A stretch of 16,665 nucleotides of DNA from JAWXCM01 sp034408745 (lineage in GTDB: Bacteria > Acidobacteriota > Terriglobia > Bryobacterales > Bryobacteraceae): assembly GCA_034408745.1 (NCBI GenBank), contig JAWXCM010000362.1, positions 1 to 16,665 on the forward strand, in the 5' to 3' direction. A program made the translations under genes and the position numbers. Below the pieces are notes generated by a model. The model had not been told where the DNA came from. It did not search any database and saw only the letters and a program-made list of their open reading frames with translations. Below are positions 7,812 through 14,574 of the stretch, piece after piece (the stretch's first letter is position 1; each line of letters starts with the position of its first letter).

Positions 7812-9080
7812 ATGGTTCCGGTGCCTTTGTTGCTCCGAAGCTTAATCCGCAGGCAGGATCTGGTGTGGTTGCTGCTCTTTGCGGCACTGGCATTTGTAAG
7901 CAGCCATCCTACCCGGCAGGAGATCGGGCTGCTGCTGTGTCTGGGAGCGTTCCAGGTCATCGAATCGCGGATCGGGTATTTCAACACGCCTCGTGGCTCG
8001 GTCGCTTCGGTTCTCATTAAACTTGCGTTGTGCTACCTCCTGATTGGTTGGACGGGTGGAATCAGCAGTTCGTATTATGTAATTCTTTTGATGCCTGTGA
8101 TGGCCGGAGCGAACAGCCTCGGCCTCACGGGCGCTCTGCTGACCACGGCTGCCGCCTGCGCGTCGTACCTGTCGTTTCTTCTCCCCGTTTTCTTCGATTA
8201 TTCCCGTTTCGAACTCACGTTTGACGCCGTCGGCGAGATCGGCCAGCGCCTTGTGTTCCTCCCTGTGGTGGCGTTTCTTACATGGCAAAACGTGCAGGAG
8301 ATCCGCGACGCCCGCCGTGGGTATGAGGTTGCCGCAAAGGATTTGGAGACAGCGAATCAGAATCTGCAGGCCGCTGAAGCCGAGGCCCGCCGGTCGGAGC
8401 GACTCGCCGCCCTCGGGCAACTCACCGCCGGTCTGGCGCATGAACTGCGTAACCCGCTGGGGACCATGCGGGCCAGCGCGGAGATGCTGGAGCGAAATTT
8501 GCCGGCCCACAACGCGCTCGCTACGGAAATGGCCGGATTCATCCGCACCGAAGTCGACCGCACCAACTCGCTGATCACCCGGTTCCTCGACTTCGCGCGG
8601 CCTGTCCGTCTGCAGCTTCAGGAGACCGACATCACGCGTGTCATCGACAGCGCCATCGCAGAGTTCCAGCGCCACAGCCCCACGCTCCCCGTCAGCGTCC
8701 ACCGCAACTATCTGCCGGAACTCCCTCCCATTCAGGGCGACGCGGAACTGCTGCAGCGGGTTTTTTACAACCTGATCCTCAACGCGGCGCAATTCAGCCC
8801 GCCCAACTCGTCAGTCACGGTGAAGGTACGGCCGACCGGCGAATTCCTGCAAATCGATGTAATCGACCGGGGAAGCGGCATCGCGCCGAAGGATCTGGAG
8901 CAGATCTTCAACCCGTTCTTCACGCGACGATCCGACGGCGTTGGGCTTGGCCTCGCCATCGTCTCCCGCATCGTCGATGACCACGGGGGCTCCATGCTGG
9001 TGGACAGCGAGCCCAGTCACGGCACCGTTTTTCACGTGTTCCTTCCACACAAGCCGGTTACAAGCCACCGCCCGGTGTAG
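7812..9080 (+). CDS. Membrane-bound sensor histidine kinase (orphan)
   Basis: 422 residues from the ATG at 7812, chosen because GGAG at 7802-7805 lies six bases before it; a GTG at 7761 is less likely. Residues about 15-160 hold roughly six hydrophobic segments with only short loops, so it has no large periplasmic sensor domain and probably senses within the membrane. Residues 165-197 are a helical linker. The HisKA box AALGQLTAGLAHELRNPLG places the phospho-acceptor at His210. The HATPase domain follows: N-box around Asn320/Asn324 (NLILNAAQFSPPN), G1 DRGSG (352-356), F-box NPFFT and G2 GVGLGLAI (376-383). The kinase should autophosphorylate and pass phosphate to a response regulator, but none is encoded nearby. 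It is divergent from phoH across 73 bases and its 3' end overlaps the convergent JAMM-TonB gene by 23 bases. Confidence 0.93.
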   Translation: MVPVPLLLRSLIRRQDLVWLLLFAALAFVSSHPTRQEIGLLLCLGAFQVIESRIGYFNTPRGSVASVLIKLALCYLLIGWTGGISSSYYVILLMPVMAGANSLGLTGALLTTAAACASYLSFLLPVFFDYSRFELTFDAVGEIGQRLVFLPVVAFLTWQNVQEIRDARRGYEVAAKDLETANQNLQAAEAEARRSERLAALGQLTAGLAHELRNPLGTMRASAEMLERNLPAHNALATEMAGFIRTEVDRTNSLITRFLDFARPVRLQLQETDITRVIDSAIAEFQRHSPTLPVSVHRNYLPELPPIQGDAELLQRVFYNLILNAAQFSPPNSSVTVKVRPTGEFLQIDVIDRGSGIAPKDLEQIFNPFFTRRSDGVGLGLAIVSRIVDDHGGSMLVDSEPSHGTVFHVFLPHKPVTSHRPV

Positions 9081-10434
9081 AGGCCGGGAACACAAACTGA
9101 ACCACCATCTCGCTGGCCACGGGCTTGTCGTCCACCCGCGCGGGCTCGAACCGCCAGCCCTGCGCCGCATCCACAGCCGCCCTGGCGAGCCCAGGTTCTA
9201 CCTTCCGGGTCAGCAATTCGGCCCGCTCCACTCTGCCCTCCGCGTCCAGCAACATCCGCACACGCACCGGGACCTCCTCAAGCAGTCCGCCCGGCGACCT
9301 CGGGCTGACCTCTTTCAATGCCCTCGGCGGCGTAAAGTTCTCGTTATCGGAACCCTGCTTGCGACGCTTGATGAATCCAAATCCGGGAATCGATCCCACA
9401 ACCCGGCGGATGGCTGACGGCCGGCCCGGCTCCATCGTAGCCAACACCAGCGTTTCCTTACGCTGCGGGACCACCGGGTGATACTCCCGGGCCGCGTCGG
9501 CGATCATCGGCGCCTCAATGTCCAGCACCGGCTCGGCTGCGGTAATTCGGGTGGTCGGCACCTGAAGTTTCCTTACCTGCCGAGCCTCCTCCAAAGGAGC
9601 ACTGATCGCACGAGCCCGGTACGACGAACCATCCGTTTTCACCTCTGACGGCAGAACCGGAATTGGGTTCGTTTGGTCGGCAGGCCACTGGTCTTCTGGC
9701 AGCGAGGGCGGTGCGAAGACCGCGCGCGGCTCAGCCGGGTCGACCAACGGGATCTCAGTCACCGACACCTGGGCTGCTGTGGGCCGACGCAACGGATCGG
9801 GATTCCACAGCAGGCCGATCATGGCACCCGCCACCACCGGCGCGGCCAGCCACGCGCGCCTCGGAGCCGTCATCGGTGCGCGTTGGCGGACCACGGCCGC
9901 AACCGGCGGCTCCGGCAACCGAAACGTCTCGCAGGGGCGCGACCGCTGCATGTCGCCTTCTTCCCAGAAGAAGAACCCACCTTCGTCGGCAGAAAGCGCC
10001 AGTGCAACATTCGCCGGTGGCGGGAAATACTCCAGAAAGAAGCGGAAGTCCGATTCGTCCAGGTACAGCCCGGCGCGCGTGTGCGTCCGGTACCATCCGA
10101 CCGTGTGCGGAAGGTCTCGCCGACGCTCCGGCCCCCATTCGCGCAGCGCGGACTGCAATTCCGCGCGATCGTCGTCCGCAATCCCCCACGATTCGTTCCG
10201 CTGGTGCCGCAGCCGGATCTCCTTCGAATCCTCAACCGCGATCAGCCATTTCTCGCCGATCTCGCGGGCGTATCCCAGAAGCAGCCCACCCCGCTCGATG
10301 GGGCGGGAACCGTCAGGCGGAACGGGCCCGGGACGCAGCCTCGCCAGCACGCGAGGGTTCACGTGAATGGAAACTGGCTTCCCGGAGGGGCTCCAAATGA
10401 TGTGTTTGGTTTCGGTCGCACTGGCCGCTGACAT
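9058..10434 (-). CDS. Membrane protein fusing a JAMM-like domain to a TonB-type C-terminus
   Basis: 458 residues from the ATG at 10434, which has GAGAGG just upstream. Residues about 20-175 resemble the JAB/MPN (JAMM) metalloprotease fold: IERGGLLLG with Glu48, then GWYRTHTRAGLYLDESDF, where His118 and Asp129 have the H-x10-D spacing of the motif. The first His of the usual HxH is Arg116 and the usual Ser is Asp126, so classical zinc catalysis is doubtful. GGFFFWEEGDM closes the domain. One hydrophobic segment (about 195-210, WLAAPVVAGAMIGLLW) follows, then a long Pro-rich linker. Residues about 383-452 look like a TonB_C domain (VPVRVRMLLDAEGRVERAEL, then AAVDAAQGWRFEPARVDDKP). The JAMM-like part should be cytoplasmic and the TonB-like part periplasmic. 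I recall similar fusions in Acidobacteriota, without known function. It lies 60 bases after the HlyD-type gene. Confidence 0.8.
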   Translation of the reverse strand: MSAASATETKHIIWSPSGKPVSIHVNPRVLARLRPGPVPPDGSRPIERGGLLLGYAREIGEKWLIAVEDSKEIRLRHQRNESWGIADDDRAELQSALREWGPERRRDLPHTVGWYRTHTRAGLYLDESDFRFFLEYFPPPANVALALSADEGGFFFWEEGDMQRSRPCETFRLPEPPVAAVVRQRAPMTAPRRAWLAAPVVAGAMIGLLWNPDPLRRPTAAQVSVTEIPLVDPAEPRAVFAPPSLPEDQWPADQTNPIPVLPSEVKTDGSSYRARAISAPLEEARQVRKLQVPTTRITAAEPVLDIEAPMIADAAREYHPVVPQRKETLVLATMEPGRPSAIRRVVGSIPGFGFIKRRKQGSDNENFTPPRALKEVSPRSPGGLLEEVPVRVRMLLDAEGRVERAELLTRKVEPGLARAAVDAAQGWRFEPARVDDKPVASEMVVQFVFPASTPGGGL

Positions 10435-10494
10435 GTTGGCCTCTCCACTGTTTATACGGCCAAACACGCCCCAGCACGACTACTTGTAACGGTG

Positions 10495-11706
10495 TTAACT
10501 TTTGCTGACCGTCCGAATCTTGTCGCCAGCCTTCACAGATGCGTCACTCGGAAGCGCTATTTTGTCGCTTTCCGTCACGCCGCTGAGCACCTGGACGCGC
10601 GTCACGCTCGACACGCCGGTCTGCACCGTTTGCCATACCAGCCGGTCGTCGACAATTTTCAGCACCCCGGTATTGTTGCCATCCCGTCGCAACACTTCTT
10701 TAGGAATCGTCAGCGCGCTGGCCACTTCCTTCGACCGGATCTCGGCGTTGATGTTGGTCCCCGCGATCAGGCTGTTGTCTGGATTCTCGATCGCACAAAC
10801 CACCTCACCCACCTGCCGCGTCCCCACCGGTACGATCTGCAGTGGCACGCTCTCCACCGTCCCTTTCCACTCGCGGCCCGGCAGCGCATCCCAGGTGATC
10901 GTCACGGGCATCGCTTTCGCCACGCGCCCCAGTTCCGGCTCGTCGACATACACCGTCACCCGCATGCGGTCCAGTTTGCCGACCTTCGCCACCACGGCCC
11001 CCGGCTCCAGGTACGCCCCGGCCCGGATGTCGAGCGAGTACACAATGCCGTCCATCGTGCTGCGGATCAGCGATTCGGAGATCCTCCGACCCGCCGCCGT
11101 CAGTCCCGCCTGCGCCTCAGCAAGGCGAGCTTCGGCCGCCCGCCGGTCCGGCTGCGTCACCATCGACGCCCTGCGCCGCTCAAAAGCTTCGATTTGCTGC
11201 TGCGCCTGTCGCGCCACCGTGCGGGCAGCCGTCAGTTCGGCCTGAGTGGCCGCTTTTTTAGCGATCAGGCGCTCCAGCGTCGTCACTTCCGACTGCGCGG
11301 TGGTCAAATCCGCCTTAGCTCGTACCAGACCGCTTTCAATCTCGGCGAGCTCGGATGCGCGACCTCCCGCCTTCAGCGTCTCCAGTTCGGCCTGTGCGGC
11401 GTTCACGCGGCTTTGCGCCGATGACAAATCCGTTTGTGCCTGAGCCGACCCAACGGTCGCGATCACCTGGCCCTTGCGCACCGAATCCCCGCGTTGCACG
11501 TGGATCTGCAGCACCGGACCGGCGGATTCGGACGAGATCGCCACCCATTCGTATGGATCCACCCGGCCGTTCGTGGTCAGGTTGCTGACAATCGGCTCTC
11601 GCTTTGCCTGCGTCCATGCGACTTCCGGCGGCGGAGTGCCTCTGGCCATCAGCCACCCCAGCAGGGCCACAACAGGAATCAGAATGAGGAGGATTCGTTT
11701 GAACAA
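10495..11706 (-). CDS. HlyD/MacA-type periplasmic adaptor protein
   Basis: 403 residues starting at TTG (11706-11704), with AGGGAA about seven bases upstream. Residues 1-20 (MFKRILLILIPVVALLGWLM) are an N-terminal membrane anchor. Two half-lipoyl motifs flank a long coiled coil: VLQIHVQRGDSVRKGQVIAT (65-84), coiled coil about 88-210 rich in Ala, Gln and Glu, then IRSTMDGIVYSLDIRAGAYL (214-233). The beta-barrel and membrane-proximal parts follow, with TIPKEVLRRDGNNTGVLKI near residue 340. Such adaptors join an inner-membrane ABC, MFS or RND pump to an outer-membrane channel. The single-anchor form with this arrangement fits the MacA/ABC class best, but no pump or TolC-like gene is in the window, so the transported substrate is unknown. 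Confidence 0.9.
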   Translation of the reverse strand: MFKRILLILIPVVALLGWLMARGTPPPEVAWTQAKREPIVSNLTTNGRVDPYEWVAISSESAGPVLQIHVQRGDSVRKGQVIATVGSAQAQTDLSSAQSRVNAAQAELETLKAGGRASELAEIESGLVRAKADLTTAQSEVTTLERLIAKKAATQAELTAARTVARQAQQQIEAFERRRASMVTQPDRRAAEARLAEAQAGLTAAGRRISESLIRSTMDGIVYSLDIRAGAYLEPGAVVAKVGKLDRMRVTVYVDEPELGRVAKAMPVTITWDALPGREWKGTVESVPLQIVPVGTRQVGEVVCAIENPDNSLIAGTNINAEIRSKEVASALTIPKEVLRRDGNNTGVLKIVDDRLVWQTVQTGVSSVTRVQVLSGVTESDKIALPSDASVKAGDKIRTVSKS

Positions 11707-11758
11707 GACTTTTCCCTGTGTGTCAGACGTTGGCCGCGCCCGGCCCGGTTCAGCGCCT

Positions 11759-12331
11759 TCAGAAGGCCGCCGAAGCGCAATGGTGGAACAACAACTGCCA
11801 TTCCGCTACAGCGATGCGGCGGGCAGCAAGCTCTTCCTGCGATCCCGGCCGCCGTCGCGCCATTTCGCAGAAATCGATGAATTCAAACGGGTCCCAGGTA
11901 CTGCCCGGCTTCCATGTCAGACGCGACGAGGCCTCGCTCAGAATCTGAATCGCGGTGTCATGCAGCGCCGGGAAAATCGTATGCCGGCCTACTCTCCGGA
12001 ACCAGTAACCCGCATTTCCCGCGTCAGGCTCCTGACGGTGCAGTATCCCGTGCCAGTAGCTTCCATCCGGACCAGGAATTTCCTGAGAGATATTGTGGGC
12101 CTGTTCGAAACCATTGAAGTAGAGCCACAGGCCCGCCATTGCCGCTTCAGGAGCACGGGCGTCGGCGAACAAGATTCGCGCCGACGCTGCCTGCAGCCGC
12201 TCGACAGCCTCAGCCGGGGAAGGAGGTCCCATTACCAGTGGAAGAAGCCGTGTGCCACTGCCATCGAGGGCGAGTAGCTCGAAAACCTCGGGACTATACA
12301 CTGCCGGGTCAAAGTCCATGGCCAATTTCAT
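11759..12331 (-). CDS. Conserved-looking hypothetical protein
   Basis: 190 residues from the ATG at 12331; a GTG at 12343 is possible but has no ribosome binding site, while GGTGGAACGG precedes 12331. I recognise no named domain. There is no signal peptide or membrane segment, so it is probably cytoplasmic. The most conserved-looking part is residues about 74-125: WLYFNGFEQAHNISQEI, SYWHGILHRQEPDAGNAGYW, FRRVGRHTIF. This is dense in Trp, His, Asp, Glu and Arg, which suggests a binding or catalytic site. I recall uncharacterised acidobacterial proteins with the SYWH-I-HR-EPD-GNA-YWFRR pattern. It is first in a minus-strand run, 52 bases before the HlyD-type gene, and divergent from the patatin-like gene across 53 bases. 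Confidence 0.75.
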   Translation of the reverse strand: MKLAMDFDPAVYSPEVFELLALDGSGTRLLPLVMGPPSPAEAVERLQAASARILFADARAPEAAMAGLWLYFNGFEQAHNISQEIPGPDGSYWHGILHRQEPDAGNAGYWFRRVGRHTIFPALHDTAIQILSEASSRLTWKPGSTWDPFEFIDFCEMARRRPGSQEELAARRIAVAEWQLLFHHCASAAF

Positions 12332-12384
12332 TGTCCGTTCCACCCGAGGCGAAACGCAACTGCCACGGGCTGAATCGTATAGCT

Positions 12385-13221
12385 ATGGGTAACGGGGGAA
12401 AGACCGCGCTGGTGCTGTCAGCCGGAGGAATGTTCGGTGCCTGGCAGGCAGGCGTCTGGCAAGCCCTGCAGCGGGAGTTCCGCCCCGACATCGTCGTCGG
12501 CGCCTCCGTAGGATCCCTCAACGCCTGGCTGATCGCCTGCGGGTGCACCGGGGGCGAGTTGATCGACCGCTGGCTGTCGCTCGACGGTCTGGCGCAGGTT
12601 CGATGGCGCGTTCCACCCTACCTGTCCGACGGCGTCATCGACGCGGCGCCGCTCGAAGTCATCATTCGCGAGATGTGCGACGCAGGTACGCCCCGCGCGG
12701 AAGTGGGCGTCGTCGCGACCGAATTTCGCACCATGCGCCCCAGACTGTTCCGGTACCCGGAGATGAGCTGGAGGCATGTCGCGGCTTCCTGTGCCGTCCC
12801 ATTCTTCCTCCCGCATTACTCTATCGATGGCGCTTACTACACCGACGGCGGTTTAGTCGAGCCCCTGCCCGTCTGGGCTGCCATGGAAATGGGAGCCACC
12901 CGCATCGTGGCGCTGAACATCCTCAGTTCCCGGCCGCCGCTGGTTCGCGGACTGGTCGGCGCCCTCCGCCGATACGGAAAATTCGCTTCTCCCAATACGG
13001 CTGCAGTCTCTCTGGTAGAGATTGTTCCCGGCGAAACGCTTGGAAATGCATGGGATTCCATCTATTGGACTAGTACTAAAGCAGAACGCTGGATCCGTCT
13101 TGGAAGGACAGACGGTGAAAACGCTCTGGCTTCGGTTGTAGAATGTGTCAATCGGGGTCGACTTGACGGCGAGCCTGAGGAGAGTGACGAAGGGTGTTCT
13201 CATACCGTATTCACCGTCTGA
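12385..13221 (+). CDS. Patatin-like phospholipase family protein
   Basis: 278 residues from the ATG at 12385; the frame is open upstream but residues there do not look like protein and the patatin fold starts right after this ATG (KTALVLSAGGMFGAWQAGVW). That first motif is the oxyanion-hole loop of the family, here GGMFGAW in place of the usual G-G-G-x-R/K-G. The nucleophile elbow is GASVGS with Ser41, and the catalytic Asp is Asp154 in YYTDGG, so the Ser-Asp dyad is intact. Members are lipid acyl hydrolases; some are bacterial effectors or lipid-turnover enzymes. There is no signal peptide, so it is probably cytoplasmic or membrane-associated. The last 28 bases overlap the next gene. No clear Shine-Dalgarno sequence is seen, and a short ATAGCTAT palindrome covers the start codon. 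Confidence 0.9.
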   Translation: MGNGGKTALVLSAGGMFGAWQAGVWQALQREFRPDIVVGASVGSLNAWLIACGCTGGELIDRWLSLDGLAQVRWRVPPYLSDGVIDAAPLEVIIREMCDAGTPRAEVGVVATEFRTMRPRLFRYPEMSWRHVAASCAVPFFLPHYSIDGAYYTDGGLVEPLPVWAAMEMGATRIVALNILSSRPPLVRGLVGALRRYGKFASPNTAAVSLVEIVPGETLGNAWDSIYWTSTKAERWIRLGRTDGENALASVVECVNRGRLDGEPEESDEGCSHTVFTV

Positions 13222-13529
13222 AGGAAAATGCCCGCCAGCAGTTTCGGTGGGCGCCTCATACGATCGGCCTTTCCATGGTTCGTCCGAAAGACTATGAACC
13301 CGTGCATTCGGTCGAAGCGCGCAGCCCCTACGCCGCGTGGCTCCATCTGAAAGATTCGACGGAGGCGCTGCAACCCGGCGATATTTTGGAAGCCGACAAC
13401 GGTGAGCTCCGCATCTACAAATACGTGGGATTTGAGGAAGCTCAGTGGCAGCTTCCGGAAGTGAAGCCGGATTTGAGCGCTGCGCCTCCAGTCCCGGACG
13501 CGTCGCCGACGGCGCAGGGAGCAGTCTGA
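13194..13529 (+). CDS. Small conserved-looking protein of unknown function
   Basis: 111 residues from GTG at 13194, inside the end of the patatin-like gene. GAGGAGAG at 13177-13184 gives a strong ribosome binding site at the right distance and decides this start. The protein is soluble with no signal peptide. Its recognisable parts are a basic N-terminus (FSYRIHRLKENARQQFRWAP), a VRPKDYEPVHSVEARSPYAA block and LQPGDILEADNGELRIYKYV, which look like a small beta-rich domain. The last 25 residues are Pro- and Ala-rich. I do not recognise a family name. It ends in TGATG, so its stop shares one base with the start of the 2H phosphoesterase gene, indicating translational coupling. Confidence 0.75.
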   Translation: MFSYRIHRLKENARQQFRWAPHTIGLSMVRPKDYEPVHSVEARSPYAAWLHLKDSTEALQPGDILEADNGELRIYKYVGFEEAQWQLPEVKPDLSAAPPVPDASPTAQGAV

Positions 13530-14092
13530 TGAGGTGTGAGCCTCCGTCCTCCGCTGAACCAATAAACCAATACGCGGTAGTCAGCTACATTCCAGGGAAA
13601 CTCGGGGACTTCATCACCAGGCTGCGACAGGAACTTGTTAGTGGCTGTGTTGCTCAGTCGCATGTCACCATCCTCCCGCCCAGGCCTTTGCCCGCTCGCG
13701 CCGAAATCGCTGAAGCAGACCTCAAGATCCGCAGCGCCCCTTTCCCCGCATTCGAGATGGAGATTCCCAAAATTAGCGTCTTTGACAAGACGTCGGTGAT
13801 CTTCGCCGAGGTGTCGCGCGGCAGCGAATGCTTCTACGAGATGCACAACGCCCTCAACAGCGGCGTTTTCGCCTACGACGAGCCCTACACCTATCATCCG
13901 CACGTCACTCTGGCCCAGGGAATCGACCCTGCCATCGTGGCTGAGTATTACGAACTGGCCGTCCGTCGCTGGGCGGAATGCGCTCCCCGTCCTGCCGCGT
14001 GGATCGACAACCTCACTTTCGTACAGAACACCACCGCGAATCGCTGGATGGATCTGGCTGAGTTCGAACTACGCGGCGCGCTGGTCGGTTGA
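13529..14092 (+). CDS. 2'-5' RNA ligase-like 2H phosphoesterase
   Basis: 187 residues from the ATG at 13529, with AGGGAG just upstream. It belongs to the 2H phosphoesterase superfamily, marked by two H-x-T/S motifs: SHVTILPP (His45, Thr47) and HPHVTLAQ (His125, Thr127). These form the paired-histidine site that hydrolyses 2',3'-cyclic or 2'-5' linked phosphates in LigT/ThpR, CPDases and related enzymes. The length fits the LigT group. The real substrate here is unknown: tRNA fragments, ADP-ribose cyclic phosphate and cyclic oligonucleotides are all possible. It is third in the coupled run after the patatin-like and small genes. Its stop codon overlaps the -35 box of the rrf2-family promoter. 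Confidence 0.88.
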   Translation: MRCEPPSSAEPINQYAVVSYIPGKLGDFITRLRQELVSGCVAQSHVTILPPRPLPARAEIAEADLKIRSAPFPAFEMEIPKISVFDKTSVIFAEVSRGSECFYEMHNALNSGVFAYDEPYTYHPHVTLAQGIDPAIVAEYYELAVRRWAECAPRPAAWIDNLTFVQNTTANRWMDLAEFELRGALVG

Positions 14093-14118
14093 CCACGGGG
14101 TGTTGGATCGACTAATCT
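14089..14118 (+). promoter_or_regulatory. Promoter of the Rrf2-cysteine synthase operon
   Basis: TTGACC (14089-14094, five of six bases of the -35 consensus) is followed after 18 bases by TAATCT (14113-14118) as a weaker -10. The predicted transcription start falls inside the palindrome described next, about 15 bases before the rrf2 ATG. The -35 box overlaps the stop codon of the preceding gene. Confidence 0.5.
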
Positions 14119-14130
14119 CTAGTAGAGATT
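14114..14130. promoter_or_regulatory. Perfect palindrome, probable Rrf2-type operator
   Basis: AATCTCTAGTAGAGATT: two perfect 7-base arms around a 3-base centre, ending 9 bases before the ATG of the Rrf2-family gene. It overlaps the -10 box and the likely transcription start, which is where a dimeric repressor would block transcription. Rrf2 proteins commonly bind their own promoters, so autoregulation is the natural inference. Confidence 0.6.
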
Positions 14131-14139
14131 GGACGATTC

Positions 14140-14565
14140 ATGATCACTTCCGTCAAAGGGGAGTATGCACTTCAGGCACTGTTCGATCTCTCCCTGCACA
14201 CTCGCGGCGAACCCGTCAAAATCGCTGACATCGCCCGACGTCGCAAGATCCCACAGAAATTTCTCGAACTCATTCTGGCCGGACTGAAGCAGGGTGGCTT
14301 CGTCGAATCTCGGCGCGGCGCCGAAGGCGGATACCTGCTGGCGCGTCCGCCTGACGCGATTACCGTGGGTCAGGTGATACGCTTCATGGAGTCTTCGAGG
14401 AACGGTCGCTCCGGGCCTAAAGACGAGAACAGCAACCCGTTTCTGGAGATGTGGCATCAGGTGGACGAAGCGGTTTCAACGGTGGTCGACGGCACAAGTT
14501 TTGGAGATTTGGTCCGTCGCTGGCGCGAAAAACAGGGTAATTACGTGCCGAACTGGGATATTTAG
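14140..14565 (+). CDS. Rrf2-family transcriptional regulator (cysteine-free)
   Basis: 141 residues. The winged helix-turn-helix is typical of Rrf2: YALQALFDLSLHTRGEPVKI (9-28), the recognition region IARRRKIPQKFLELILAGLK (31-50) and the wing SRRGAEGGYLLARPPDAI (57-74). The protein contains no cysteine at all, so it cannot hold the three-Cys Fe-S cluster of IscR, NsrR or RirA. In this it resembles CymR of Firmicutes, which controls cysteine metabolism through its contact with cysteine synthase. The gene directly precedes a cysteine synthase (9-base gap) and has a palindrome at its promoter, which together suggest a CymR-like sulfur regulator. The CymR role is an inference from context. Confidence 0.92.
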   Translation: MITSVKGEYALQALFDLSLHTRGEPVKIADIARRRKIPQKFLELILAGLKQGGFVESRRGAEGGYLLARPPDAITVGQVIRFMESSRNGRSGPKDENSNPFLEMWHQVDEAVSTVVDGTSFGDLVRRWREKQGNYVPNWDI

Positions 14566-14574
14566 GAGGGCTAC

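Noticed and set aside
7842..8792. Open minus-strand frame (316 codons) opposite the histidine kinase
   Set aside because: The kinase motifs on the plus strand are complete, so this is a shadow.
9663..10431. Overlapping open plus-strand frames opposite the JAMM-TonB gene
   Set aside because: Arg- and Pro-rich translations without structure; the minus-strand frame has a ribosome binding site, a membrane segment and recognisable domains.
11749..11770. Short inverted repeat GCCTTC/GAAGGC at the end of the 11759-12331 gene as a terminator
   Set aside because: Only six pairs around a single base, lying partly in the coding region with no T run; too weak to call.
12376..12390. ATAGCTAT palindrome over the patatin start codon as an operator
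   Set aside because: Eight bases of symmetry are expected by chance and no promoter elements support it.
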